DNA of 5,050 nucleotides from an uncultured Eubacteriales bacterium. GTDB taxonomy: Bacteria; Bacillota; Clostridia; Christensenellales; UBA1242. The notes below the pieces were generated by a model that worked only from the letters and a program-made list of their open reading frames with translations, was not told the origin of the DNA and searched no databases. Below are positions 1 to 5,050 of the stretch, one piece after another. Each line of letters opens with the position of its first letter. Position 1 is the stretch's first letter. Position numbers and translations under genes: made by a program. The stretch lies in contig USTX01000058.1 of NCBI GenBank assembly GCA_900557655.1, forward strand, positions 1 to 5,050, read 5' to 3'.

Positions 1-1
1 G

Positions 2-1603
2 AAAGAATATGAAAGTGCTTCGGATATTGTAACGCGACCTAATTTTAATATCGACTATGGCCAAATCAGCGGGTTCAGTTGGGACGGCTTTGTTACTGGA
101 AAACCTTACTCACAGCACACTAAAACCGTATATGTGTTAACCTCAACTCATTATAGTAATCATACTGTTGAGTATATGGCTTATAATCCATCATTGGGAT
201 GGTATAATTATGCAACAAAAACCGAATGGAAGATATCGGTTGACCCAACGCAAATTAGTTATTATAATTCCTATGCTGGCAGATGGATGGTTGGAAAAGG
301 GTGGGATGAAGCGCCGTTTTCGCAATATGTAAGCTATAACAAAGGTGATATCGTTACCGATAATTTAGTTCTTTATTGTGTTTATGACACGGGTATTCCG
401 CCAGAACCTCCATCAACTGAATACTCACTTATGGTATGGGTAACTAAAAAGGGGCAAGCCGCAGGCAGTTTCTCACAGTATTTCACAGGAAGTGTTTCAA
501 CATACACCCTACCTACAGCTGAGAAATTGGAGGCAGACGGATTTATAGCACCTACAGCATTCTTTAATATGGCTACATATGAAAGATACGAACTTGGTTC
601 AACAATAACGCTAACTAAAGATGTTGTAATTCTGGCTGACTATGGCGATTTGTATAGCATAAATTATTATGGAAAAGAAATAGGGTCAAACGAAGGTTCA
701 TATATATTCTTATGTCAACAGTTATCATATAAGGTTAATCTTGATGCTTCGCGATATAGCTATACGGGTTTGGATGGTAAATTCTATCAAGGATACAAAT
801 GGAACACAAAGATAGATGGTTCCGGAACGGACTATATGATGGGTGATTCATTAAATGAAACAGAAAAACAGGTTAATCTTTTTTGTATATATGAAGAGAG
901 CGAGAAAAAAGTGCCGATAATTTATAGACTTAACTTTAACCTGTCGTCAGTATCGTTTAGTGGAAGTCTTCAAATTATGCTGTTACAAAATGAAATGACC
1001 ATTTTTAGTGCAACGCATGATATTTCGGCAGCTGCTAATACTATAGACTTTGAAACAACTGAAACAAATTTAAATAACTACGTAGTACGCGTGTTTGCTT
1101 CGTCTAACAGTCGATTAGCTGTTGCTGACAATGGCGTTGTGTCGTTTGATTATGTTGGCATTGATCAGGACGGACGTTATCGCATTTATGCAGCAACTGT
1201 ACCACTTATCGAAACGGACGTATTTATGGTTGGAAACCGAACATACACGAATGTCACAGATGCTATTAATGCGGCTAACGGCGGGGTTATTAATGCGTAC
1301 GCAACTGGCGTGATTGATCTTGGCAGTTCTATAAATTATGCTATAAGGATTAATGACGTTTTGGGCGCTGGATACACCATAACGGCTGTAAGTGGTTGTG
1401 ATATTGATATCACTGGGGCATATAGATATGTTCAAGGTAGAGTTCATCTTGAGAAAGGTGGTGTATATAAATTTGCTGAAGATTATAACGCGGGCACGAA
1501 AAACATCGCTTACACTACGTCGTCCACTGATCAGTACGCGACGGTTACAATAATTATAAAAGGTGTAAGTTATTCTTATTTAATCAAAGATTTGGTTGCA
1601 TAA
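2..1603 (+). CDS. Large surface protein with InlB B-type repeats, C-terminal part (5' end outside window)
   Basis: The frame is open from base 2 to the TAA at 1601-1603, giving 533 residues. A GTG at 134 is internal: the reading frame continues upstream without a stop and no ribosome binding site precedes it, so the gene is cut by the window edge. Residues about 51-300 hold three degenerate repeats of 77-90 residues resembling InlB B-repeats (Listeria-Bacteroides repeat). The best core is GYKWNTKIDGSGTDY, then a GD turn, then a LFCIYEE strand (about 264-298); a second core runs from GKGWDEAP to LYCVYD (about 98-129). Residues 308-404 and 405-533 are Thr/Asn/Val-rich beta segments; the last contains YTNVTDAINAANGG, a start seen in pectate-lyase-like or other beta-solenoid surface modules. 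No LPXTG motif, SLH domain or membrane segment is visible at the C-terminus, so any anchor lies in the missing part or the protein is secreted. Such proteins usually act in adhesion or envelope interactions; that role is inferred. Confidence 0.85.
   Translation, partial: KEYESASDIVTRPNFNIDYGQISGFSWDGFVTGKPYSQHTKTVYVLTSTHYSNHTVEYMAYNPSLGWYNYATKTEWKISVDPTQISYYNSYAGRWMVGKGWDEAPFSQYVSYNKGDIVTDNLVLYCVYDTGIPPEPPSTEYSLMVWVTKKGQAAGSFSQYFTGSVSTYTLPTAEKLEADGFIAPTAFFNMATYERYELGSTITLTKDVVILADYGDLYSINYYGKEIGSNEGSYIFLCQQLSYKVNLDASRYSYTGLDGKFYQGYKWNTKIDGSGTDYMMGDSLNETEKQVNLFCIYEESEKKVPIIYRLNFNLSSVSFSGSLQIMLLQNEMTIFSATHDISAAANTIDFETTETNLNNYVVRVFASSNSRLAVADNGVVSFDYVGIDQDGRYRIYAATVPLIETDVFMVGNRTYTNVTDAINAANGGVINAYATGVIDLGSSINYAIRINDVLGAGYTITAVSGCDIDITGAYRYVQGRVHLEKGGVYKFAEDYNAGTKNIAYTTSSTDQYATVTIIIKGVSYSYLIKDLVA
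152..901 (+). repeat. Three degenerate InlB B-type protein repeats
   Basis: The encoded protein shows three units that each open with Tyr-Ser (YSNHTVEY, YSLMVWVT, YSINYYGK), starting near bases 152, 422 and 653. Units 1 and 3 end with a GW/YKW-x(n)-GD-x(n)-LYCVY or LFCIY strand pattern typical of the InlB B / Listeria-Bacteroides repeat. Unit 2 ends with a weaker version (ELGSTITLTKDVVILADYGD). The repeats are visible only at protein level; DNA identity between units is low, so they are old duplications and not a recent expansion. Confidence 0.6.
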
Positions 1604-1610
1604 GCACAAC

Positions 1611-1644
1611 AAAAAAGTAGCAATTTAAAAATTGCTACTTTTTT
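1611..1644. terminator. Bidirectional intrinsic terminator
   Basis: The sequence AAAAAAGTAGCAATTT is followed by AA and then its exact reverse complement, a perfect 34-bp palindrome. The core stem AGTAGCAAT/ATTGCTACT is flanked by an A-run on one side and a T-run on the other, so each strand reads a hairpin followed by U residues. It lies 7 bp after the stop of the surface protein gene and 10 bp after the stop of the convergent lipoprotein gene, which fits termination of both. Confidence 0.9.
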
Positions 1645-1654
1645 CTATCTTAAT

Positions 1655-3190
1655 TTATTCTTTTTCTTGCTGAGGTTGAGTAAAGTCAAGGCTATATTTA
1701 TTGTTGTTTGTAAGATGTCTAAGGATACCAATATCAAGGAAGTTGTCTTTTCTTGGATGGTTTGTTATATCATAAATATTGCAATAATCTATAGCAAGGT
1801 TATAAAGGGGAAAAATATGTTTTTCAGCATGGTTTGTGAATACGTCAAGGACAAGCATTGCGTTTTCTGCTAACTCTTCTTTTGTTTTTATTTGGGTTAT
1901 GACTTTTTTAAAATCAACGTTGGCTTTAATTAATTCATCACCCGTATCATAAATTTTATGAATATTTAAATAGTCAACATTATCTTTAATCCCTAATTGA
2001 GAAAGTAGATTTGCTCTAACATCGTCAGGAATAATAAAGTCTACGCTGGCGGGTATGTTGATTGCGATAAGTTCATTTGTTTCAGAATTTCTTGCCAAGG
2101 CAATAGCAAAAGCGGCTACAGTGCCAGTATAGGTTGCATATGTAAACTTATGCTCTTTTTCAGCATCATCCTCATAAGTCGGGAAGAAAAAAGTATAGGC
2201 TGTATGGTCAAAAGATATATAAAAATAAGGAGTCCTTAGGCTATAGAAATAATGATCCTGCGCAAGGTGGGTACCAGCCACAGCGTCATCAGAACAAGCC
2301 GTTCTGCGGAATATAGAATGAAAGTCAGTGCAGTCACCAACAAAATGTACTTTTTCGATATTGTATCCAAGGTCTATTAACTCTTGAACGTATTGGCTTG
2401 AATCGATTGCATTTTGCAAAGCTTCTTTTAAATAATTGTCAATAACATATTGAACAATATCGTTTTGTTGGTTTTGGTCGGCGACGGTTGTGCTGCTTTT
2501 GATGGCGTCGGCGGGGTCGGTTTTTATCGTCGTGTCGCCCGATGGAGTGGTAGGTTGGCTTTTTTGTGCCTCGGCTATCTTTTCTTGGTTGGCCTCAATA
2601 AGGGCGGTTGAAAAGGCGTCAACTTCGCTAAGGCTAAAAGCTTTGTTGCTAAGTTTATTAACCTCTTGGTTTTGGGTAACGTAAGAGATAGAGTCGGTAA
2701 TATTTGCCTTTTCGCCGGTGGTTTTGTCAACCGCGTCGGCGGTGTAACTGATGGTAACAAGCGATTTTTTAGGAGTTTCGTCTTGTTGAACCTCAACGTT
2801 TGCCTCTTCTTCCTCTTCAACATAGTCAGTCACGCTTATGCCTGTAACAAGCACGCTTTCGGCGCGGTAAGAAAAGTTGTTACCGAATGCAGAATCATCA
2901 TTAATCATCTGGCGCACGGTGTTTGAAAGGTTGATTAATGAAAGAGTGTTCTCTTTGCCGATAACGGTTGCGTCAACCTTTGGGTCAACCTCAACGTAAG
3001 GTACGCTTGTTGTTTGGGTGGTTTGCGTGGTTTGAGTTGTTTGTGATGCTTGGGTGGTTTGCGACGATTGGGTGGTTGAGTTTGTTGGCTCAGATGGCTT
3101 GAACCCACAGCTTGTTCCAAGTGCAAGAATGGCCGAAACAAGACCAGCGGCGGTCGCGCGTTTAAAGCGCATTAATGTCTCTTTTTTCAT
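1655..3190 (-). CDS. Putative lipoprotein of unknown function with Thr-Gln-rich linker
   Basis: A 511-residue protein begins MKKETLMRFKRATAAG, followed by a hydrophobic stretch and LGTSC. This is a type II signal peptide fitting the PROSITE lipobox rules, with Cys28 as the lipidated residue, so the protein should be tethered to the outer face of the membrane. Residues 39-62 are eight XXQ-type triplets (mostly TTQ), probably a flexible linker; 125-129 is a run of Glu; 205-245 is another low-complexity Thr/Gln/Asp stretch. Residues 141-200 (LVTISYTADAVDKTTGEK onward) faintly recall the opening of an FKBP or trigger-factor-like domain, but I cannot confirm it. Residues 246-511 look like a folded domain that I do not recognise. 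The ATG at 3190 is chosen over the in-frame ATG at residue 7 because AAAAGGAG sits 6 nt upstream. It is transcribed alone from the promoter at 3247-3275, divergently from the deacetylase gene. Codon composition is GC-richer in the N-terminal half than in the C-terminal half. Confidence 0.85.
   Translation of the reverse strand: MKKETLMRFKRATAAGLVSAILALGTSCGFKPSEPTNSTTQSSQTTQASQTTQTTQTTQTTSVPYVEVDPKVDATVIGKENTLSLINLSNTVRQMINDDSAFGNNFSYRAESVLVTGISVTDYVEEEEEANVEVQQDETPKKSLVTISYTADAVDKTTGEKANITDSISYVTQNQEVNKLSNKAFSLSEVDAFSTALIEANQEKIAEAQKSQPTTPSGDTTIKTDPADAIKSSTTVADQNQQNDIVQYVIDNYLKEALQNAIDSSQYVQELIDLGYNIEKVHFVGDCTDFHSIFRRTACSDDAVAGTHLAQDHYFYSLRTPYFYISFDHTAYTFFFPTYEDDAEKEHKFTYATYTGTVAAFAIALARNSETNELIAINIPASVDFIIPDDVRANLLSQLGIKDNVDYLNIHKIYDTGDELIKANVDFKKVITQIKTKEELAENAMLVLDVFTNHAEKHIFPLYNLAIDYCNIYDITNHPRKDNFLDIGILRHLTNNNKYSLDFTQPQQEKE
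3005..3076 (-). repeat. 9-bp coding minisatellite (TTQ)n in lipoprotein linker
   Basis: Eight consecutive 9-bp units encode TTQ SSQ TTQ ASQ TTQ TTQ TTQ TTS. Read on the + strand, TTGGGTGGT occurs three times exactly and the other units (TTGCGTGGT, TTGAGTTGT and so on) are variants. The period is a multiple of three, so changes in copy number would keep the reading frame and only alter the length of the linker between lipid anchor and folded domain. Confidence 0.85.
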
Positions 3191-3196
3191 TTTGTT

Positions 3197-3204
3197 CTCC
3201 TTTT
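3197..3204 (-). promoter_or_regulatory. Ribosome binding site of the lipoprotein gene
   Basis: On the minus strand AAAAGGAG ends 6 nt before the ATG at 3190. This close match to the anti-Shine-Dalgarno complement fixes the start at residue 1 instead of the ATG six codons downstream. Confidence 0.85.
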
Positions 3205-3246
3205 ATATTAATTATTTTTATTTAAAAAGTAAAAGATGTTATTAAA

Positions 3247-3275
3247 ATTGTAACATAAGTATGTTAATTTGTCAA
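3247..3275 (-). promoter_or_regulatory. Sigma-A-type promoter of the lipoprotein gene
   Basis: Read on the minus strand, TTGACA (3275-3270) is followed by a 17-bp spacer and TACAAT (3252-3247). The -35 is a perfect consensus, the spacing is optimal and the -10 differs at one base. A TG dinucleotide one base before the -10 gives an extended -10 (TGTTACAAT). Transcription should start near 3240, giving a leader of about 50 nt. Confidence 0.85.
3251..3266. promoter_or_regulatory. 16-bp inverted repeat inside the lipoprotein promoter (possible operator)
   Basis: TAACATA-AG-TATGTTA is a perfect 7-bp inverted repeat with a 2-bp centre. It overlaps the end of the -10 box and most of the -35/-10 spacer of the minus-strand promoter. 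A dimeric regulator bound here would block RNA polymerase. The symmetry is seen directly; the operator role is inferred, and short AT-rich palindromes can arise by chance. Confidence 0.4.
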
Positions 3276-3473
3276 TACCTGACTTTTTGTTGGCATACTT
3301 CTCCATTTTTTAATGTTAAATTATATATAAGTTACAATACAAATTACACTTGTTTGATGTTTTTAGTTGTGTTTCTGGGGCTTTAAGGGACTTGCTCTGG
3401 TTATAAATATAAGGGTGGGCTTAAAGTAAAAATAAGAACAGGGCTATTTTAACTTTTTGCATAAATTTGGGGC
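3276..3473. other. Divergent intergenic region upstream of the deacetylase gene
   Basis: No open reading frame with family resemblance and no RNA gene is seen. The part up to about 3360 is very AT-rich; the rest has G-rich patches. A promoter for the deacetylase gene is expected here but none is strong: TATAAA at 3402-3407 is a possible -10 without a recognisable -35, and TTGGCA at 3290-3295 with TAATGT at 3311-3316 has a short 15-bp spacer. No convincing terminator or riboswitch fold was found. Confidence 0.5.
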
Positions 3474-3481
3474 AGGGGAGG
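3474..3481 (+). promoter_or_regulatory. Ribosome binding site of the deacetylase gene
   Basis: AGGGGAGG ends 12 nt before the ATG at 3494. The spacing is longer than the usual 5-9 nt, but the motif is strong and no other in-frame start lies between it and the ATG. The upstream in-frame TTG at 3467 lies before this motif and so cannot use it. Confidence 0.65.
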
Positions 3482-3493
3482 AAAACTAAGGGT

Positions 3494-4462
3494 ATGAAAA
3501 AGATTTGTATTTGTTTTTTAATGATTTTATTTGCGACTGGTGTTTTGGTTGGTTCGGTGGGTATAAATGCGGGAAATATGTGCGTATGGGCGGCGGGCGA
3601 CGTAATAGGGAGTTGCCTTCGGGTGCTCGCAATGACAGATAAGGCAGCGGGCGACGTAATAGGGGATTGCCACGCTGCGCTCGCAATGACAGACAAGGCG
3701 ACGGGCGGTGAAAAGGCGGCGGGCGACGGGGCTGAAACGGCCAAGTTGTTTAAAACTCCGGTGATGGCAATTATTATTGACGATTTTGGTGGGTTTGACA
3801 GGTCGGGCGTAGACGAGATGCTTGCTATTAAAGCGCCGCTTACCTGCGCCGTGATCCCGTTCGTCGATTACTCTAAGCAAGACGCCGCGCGGGCCAAGCA
3901 AATGGGGCACGAGGTGATTGTGCATATGCCAATGGAGTCGCACGTACGCCTGCCAAGAGAATGGTATGGCGCCACGTTTATCGGCAACGGCGACAGCTGT
4001 GAAACGGCGAGTGCGAAACTTGACGCCGCGTTTGAAGAATTGCCAATGGCGGAGGGCGCGAACATTCATATCGGGTCGGGCGTATGTCGCAACAAAGAGT
4101 TGATGACGGGTATAATTGACCATCTTAAAAGCGCGGGTAAGTTCTTTTGTGACAGCCGTACGCACATCGAAACCAAGTGCCAAGAGGCGTGCGCGGAGTG
4201 TGGGATGGCGTACCTTGGGCGCGACGTGTTTTTAGAGCCACACGGGCAGGGCGGCTATGCAAATGCCTGTCGTTTTCTTTGCGAGGGCGCACAAATTGCG
4301 CTTGACAAGGGGTATGCCATCGCTATCGGGCACGTTGGGCGCGAGGGCGGCGTGCCTACAGCAAAAGCCATCGCGGAAACGATTGGCGAAATTGAAAAAA
4401 TGGGCATAAAAATAGTGCCACTTTCACAGATTTATGAAACCCTTAGTGGCACCCAGATTTAA
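3494..4462 (+). CDS. Exported divergent polysaccharide deacetylase (family 2, YibQ-like)
   Basis: The 322-residue product has a signal peptide (MKKICICFLMILFATGVLVG, about residues 1-33), a repeat-derived linker (34-85) and one NodB-fold domain (about 88-318) of the divergent polysaccharide deacetylase 2 family. Visible family motifs are AIIIDDFGG (92-100, Asp96/Asp97), LTCAVIPF (116-123), GHEVIVHMPMES (138-149, His144), NIHIGS (190-195, His192), FFCDSRT (217-223), RDVFLE (243-248) and AIAIGH (275-280, His280). The Asp, His144 and His192 occupy the places of the metal-binding Asp-His-His triad of NodB-fold enzymes. The usual NNHMGS motif reads NIHIGS here. The family is thought to act on extracytoplasmic polysaccharide, but its substrate is poorly established. 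Nine Cys lie between 118 and 263, including C229-x3-C233-x2-C236, unusual for an exported domain. The ATG at 3494 is preferred over the TTG at 3467 because the Shine-Dalgarno lies between them. The gene stands alone, divergent from the lipoprotein gene. Confidence 0.88.
   Translation: MKKICICFLMILFATGVLVGSVGINAGNMCVWAAGDVIGSCLRVLAMTDKAAGDVIGDCHAALAMTDKATGGEKAAGDGAETAKLFKTPVMAIIIDDFGGFDRSGVDEMLAIKAPLTCAVIPFVDYSKQDAARAKQMGHEVIVHMPMESHVRLPREWYGATFIGNGDSCETASAKLDAAFEELPMAEGANIHIGSGVCRNKELMTGIIDHLKSAGKFFCDSRTHIETKCQEACAECGMAYLGRDVFLEPHGQGGYANACRFLCEGAQIALDKGYAIAIGHVGREGGVPTAKAIAETIGEIEKMGIKIVPLSQIYETLSGTQI
3593..3728 (+). repeat. In-frame 54-bp tandem repeat, dispersed-repeat-like
   Basis: Two full 54-bp units (3593-3646 and 3647-3700) match at 44 of 54 positions. 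A third partial unit follows: 3713-3728 (AAGGCGGCGGGCGACG) matches the 3641-3656 junction at 15 of 16 bases. Each unit contains GCGGGCGACGTAATAGGG and CTCGCAATGACAGA with a variable centre. The reverse complement reads TGTCATTGCGAGC...GGCAATC, like the short dispersed repeats whose spurious translation (VIASAAWQS, CHCERSVAIP) turns up often in bacterial genomes. The units are 18 codons long, so the deacetylase frame survives and gains AGDVIGxCxxxLAMTDKA twice, right after the signal peptide. The link to a known repeat family rests on memory, not a search. Confidence 0.8.
4415..4452 (+). other. Hairpin at the 3' end of the deacetylase gene
   Basis: GTGCCACT (4415-4422) and AGTGGCAC (4445-4452) form a perfect 8-bp stem; just inside, TTCA and TGAA can pair as well, with a bulge on the 3' side. 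The structure lies in the last codons of the deacetylase gene. No T-run follows, so it is not a standard intrinsic terminator, though it could protect the mRNA 3' end. Confidence 0.4.
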
Positions 4463-4732
4463 TATTGATAATTAATTTTGATATTCAACATTTATTGAAA
4501 TAAAATATTTAGCTTTAAAAAATATGGCAATACAACAACTAAAATTCCTGATGAGCACGCTTGCGCGTGAGCAATGCGGAGTTGGAGAGTAGGGCGTGCA
4601 GCAAGCGTAAATATATTTACAACGAACACTGGCCGAAGCAAAGCGTAGGTTTGGTGAGTGTAAATATATTTACGCGGGTGTAAAACAAAAACACTGAGAA
4701 TAAATAGTAGTATTTCAACTTTAAACTTAACT
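4463..4732. other. Non-coding region between convergent deacetylase and nrdG-like genes
   Basis: These 270 bp separate two convergent genes. The first part (to about 4545) is plain AT-rich sequence. From about 4550 to 4680 it is GC-richer and repeat-like, with the small hairpin CACGC-TTGC-GCGTG at 4556-4569 and the palindrome pair at 4605-4675. The last 50 bp are AT-rich again. No U-tailed hairpin is clear for either gene, so how they terminate is not obvious unless the palindromes do it. Confidence 0.6.
4605..4675. repeat. 71-bp inverted repeat with two GTAAATATATTTAC palindromes
   Basis: The 14-bp perfect palindrome GTAAATATATTTAC occurs at 4607-4620 and 4660-4673, 53 bp apart. With flanks, 4605-4621 (GCGTAAATATATTTACA) is the exact reverse complement of 4659-4675, so the pair forms 17-bp inverted arms around a 37-nt loop. 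The loop can fold further: ACACT/AGTGT and GCCGAA/TTTGGT (with G-U pairs) surround GCAAAGC. The sequence before each palindrome (GAGCAATGCGGAG... and GAACACTGGCCGAAG..., both leading into a GTAGG-type stretch) is loosely similar, suggesting a degenerate tandem unit of about 53 bp. This looks like a mobile or dispersed intergenic element, or two protein binding sites. Confidence 0.75.
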
Positions 4733-5050
4733 CTAATCATATCCTCGAAGGTGAACTTCGGGGATTGTTTTTTCTAAGATTGCTTTAAATTTAAGCGCGG
4801 CTGCGCGGCTTACAGCGCTTAGGCCGCTTTCTAAATTTCCGCCTTTATCCTCGAACTTTTGTAGGTACATTTTTTGTGCGCCAGCCAGCCAATTTGCCAT
4901 TGAATTTACGTCTTTTTCAGTAACCAAATTTTCAACCAAGGTAGTGCGGAATTCGTAATTTTTGCATTTTTTCATCAAAATTTCAACCGACGCAGCCACA
5001 TTTTGCGTTTTTTTATCGTCTGCGCCGCACGCGTTAAGGTAACCTTCTTT
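4733..5050 (-). CDS. nrdG: Anaerobic ribonucleotide reductase activase-like radical SAM protein, C-terminal part (5' end outside window)
   Basis: The minus-strand frame is open from the window edge (5050) to the TAG at 4735-4733, giving the last 105 residues. The GTG at 4999 is internal: the frame continues upstream as KEGYLNACGADD without a stop and there is no ribosome binding site. The segment NYEFRTTLVENL, followed by TEKDVNSMANWLAGAQKMYLQKF and ending IPEVHLRG, matches the C-terminal part of NrdG2-type activases (RTTVV..., then a helix with ...IAKWI.GA..Y.LQQF, ending ...V..RG). These enzymes use S-adenosylmethionine and an iron-sulfur cluster to place the glycyl radical on the anaerobic class III reductase NrdD in the cytoplasm. 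The diagnostic CxxxCxxC motif would be in the missing N-terminus, so another radical-SAM glycyl-radical activase of the same shape cannot be excluded. It converges on the deacetylase gene; a partner nrdD may lie beyond the edge. Confidence 0.8.
   Translation of the reverse strand, partial: KEGYLNACGADDKKTQNVAASVEILMKKCKNYEFRTTLVENLVTEKDVNSMANWLAGAQKMYLQKFEDKGGNLESGLSAVSRAAALKFKAILEKTIPEVHLRGYD

Noticed and set aside
1115..1447. 110-residue minus-strand frame within the surface protein gene
   Set aside because: It has no supporting start signal or recognisable family and is antisense to a continuous, well-supported domain of the plus-strand protein.
3467..3493. Nine-residue N-terminal extension of the deacetylase from a TTG start
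   Set aside because: The extension would encode the Shine-Dalgarno sequence itself (AGGGGAGG at 3474-3481), and the ATG at 3494 begins a normal Met-Lys-Lys signal peptide.
3593..3700. CRISPR-like repeats
   Set aside because: The two units are directly adjacent, imperfect, without spacers, and lie inside a coding gene.
3527..4183. 218-residue minus-strand frame antisense to the deacetylase
   Set aside because: It mirrors the conserved family-2 deacetylase gene and its repeat-derived end (CHCERSVAIPYY) is the usual spurious translation of dispersed repeats.
2..4462. Envelope genes as one defence or secretion system
   Set aside because: The genes alternate strands, have separate promoters or terminators, and contain no nuclease, NTPase, toxin or secretion motifs; shared export alone does not make a system.
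4492..4740. 82-residue minus-strand frame in the 3' intergenic region
   Set aside because: It runs straight through the palindromes and hairpins, has no ribosome binding site I can see, overlaps the end of the nrdG-like gene by 8 bp, and shows no family resemblance.
4743..4763. Hairpin CCTCGAAG-GTGAA-CTTCGGGG as a terminator
   Set aside because: It lies inside the nrdG-like coding region, has a mismatch when read on the minus strand, and is not followed by a U-run on either strand.

Overview
The window looks like chromosomal DNA from an anaerobic, Gram-positive-type bacterium, most likely an uncultured member of the Clostridia (Bacillota). The support is a NrdG-type activase (anaerobic ribonucleotide reduction), a lipobox lipoprotein, an extracellular InlB-type beta-repeat protein, AGGAG-like ribosome binding sites and a textbook sigma-A promoter. 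The taxon is inferred from family content; no marker gene is present.

Layout: (i) 2-1603 (+) is the C-terminal 533 residues of a large AT-rich surface protein with about three degenerate InlB B-type repeats and a beta-rich tail; its 5' end is outside the window. (ii) 1611-1644 is a perfect 34-bp palindrome serving as a bidirectional terminator between convergent genes. (iii) 1655-3190 (-) is a 511-residue lipoprotein of unknown function with a (Thr-Thr-Gln)n linker. It is driven by a TTGACA-N17-TACAAT promoter at 3247-3275 that carries a 16-bp inverted repeat. (iv) 3494-4462 (+) is a divergently transcribed, exported polysaccharide deacetylase of the YibQ / divergent family 2. The linker after its signal peptide is built from two in-frame 54-bp copies of a dispersed-repeat-like sequence. 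(v) 4463-4732 is non-coding and holds a pair of GTAAATATATTTAC palindromes forming a 71-bp inverted repeat. (vi) 4733-5050 (-) is the C-terminal 105 residues of a NrdG-type radical-SAM activase; its 5' end is outside the window.

The genes do not form one pathway. Three of the four products are exported or probably extracellular (adhesin-like protein, lipoprotein, deacetylase), so 2-4462 can be read as a cell-envelope neighbourhood, but the genes lie on alternating strands with their own signals and are not an operon. By eye, base composition varies: the surface protein gene and the 3' half of the lipoprotein gene are AT-rich, while the 5' half of the lipoprotein gene and the deacetylase gene are clearly more GC-rich.

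I see no convincing new multi-gene system. The most unusual things are repeat-derived: the coding 54-bp tandem repeat in the deacetylase, the palindrome pair near 4605-4675, and the palindrome inside the lipoprotein promoter.
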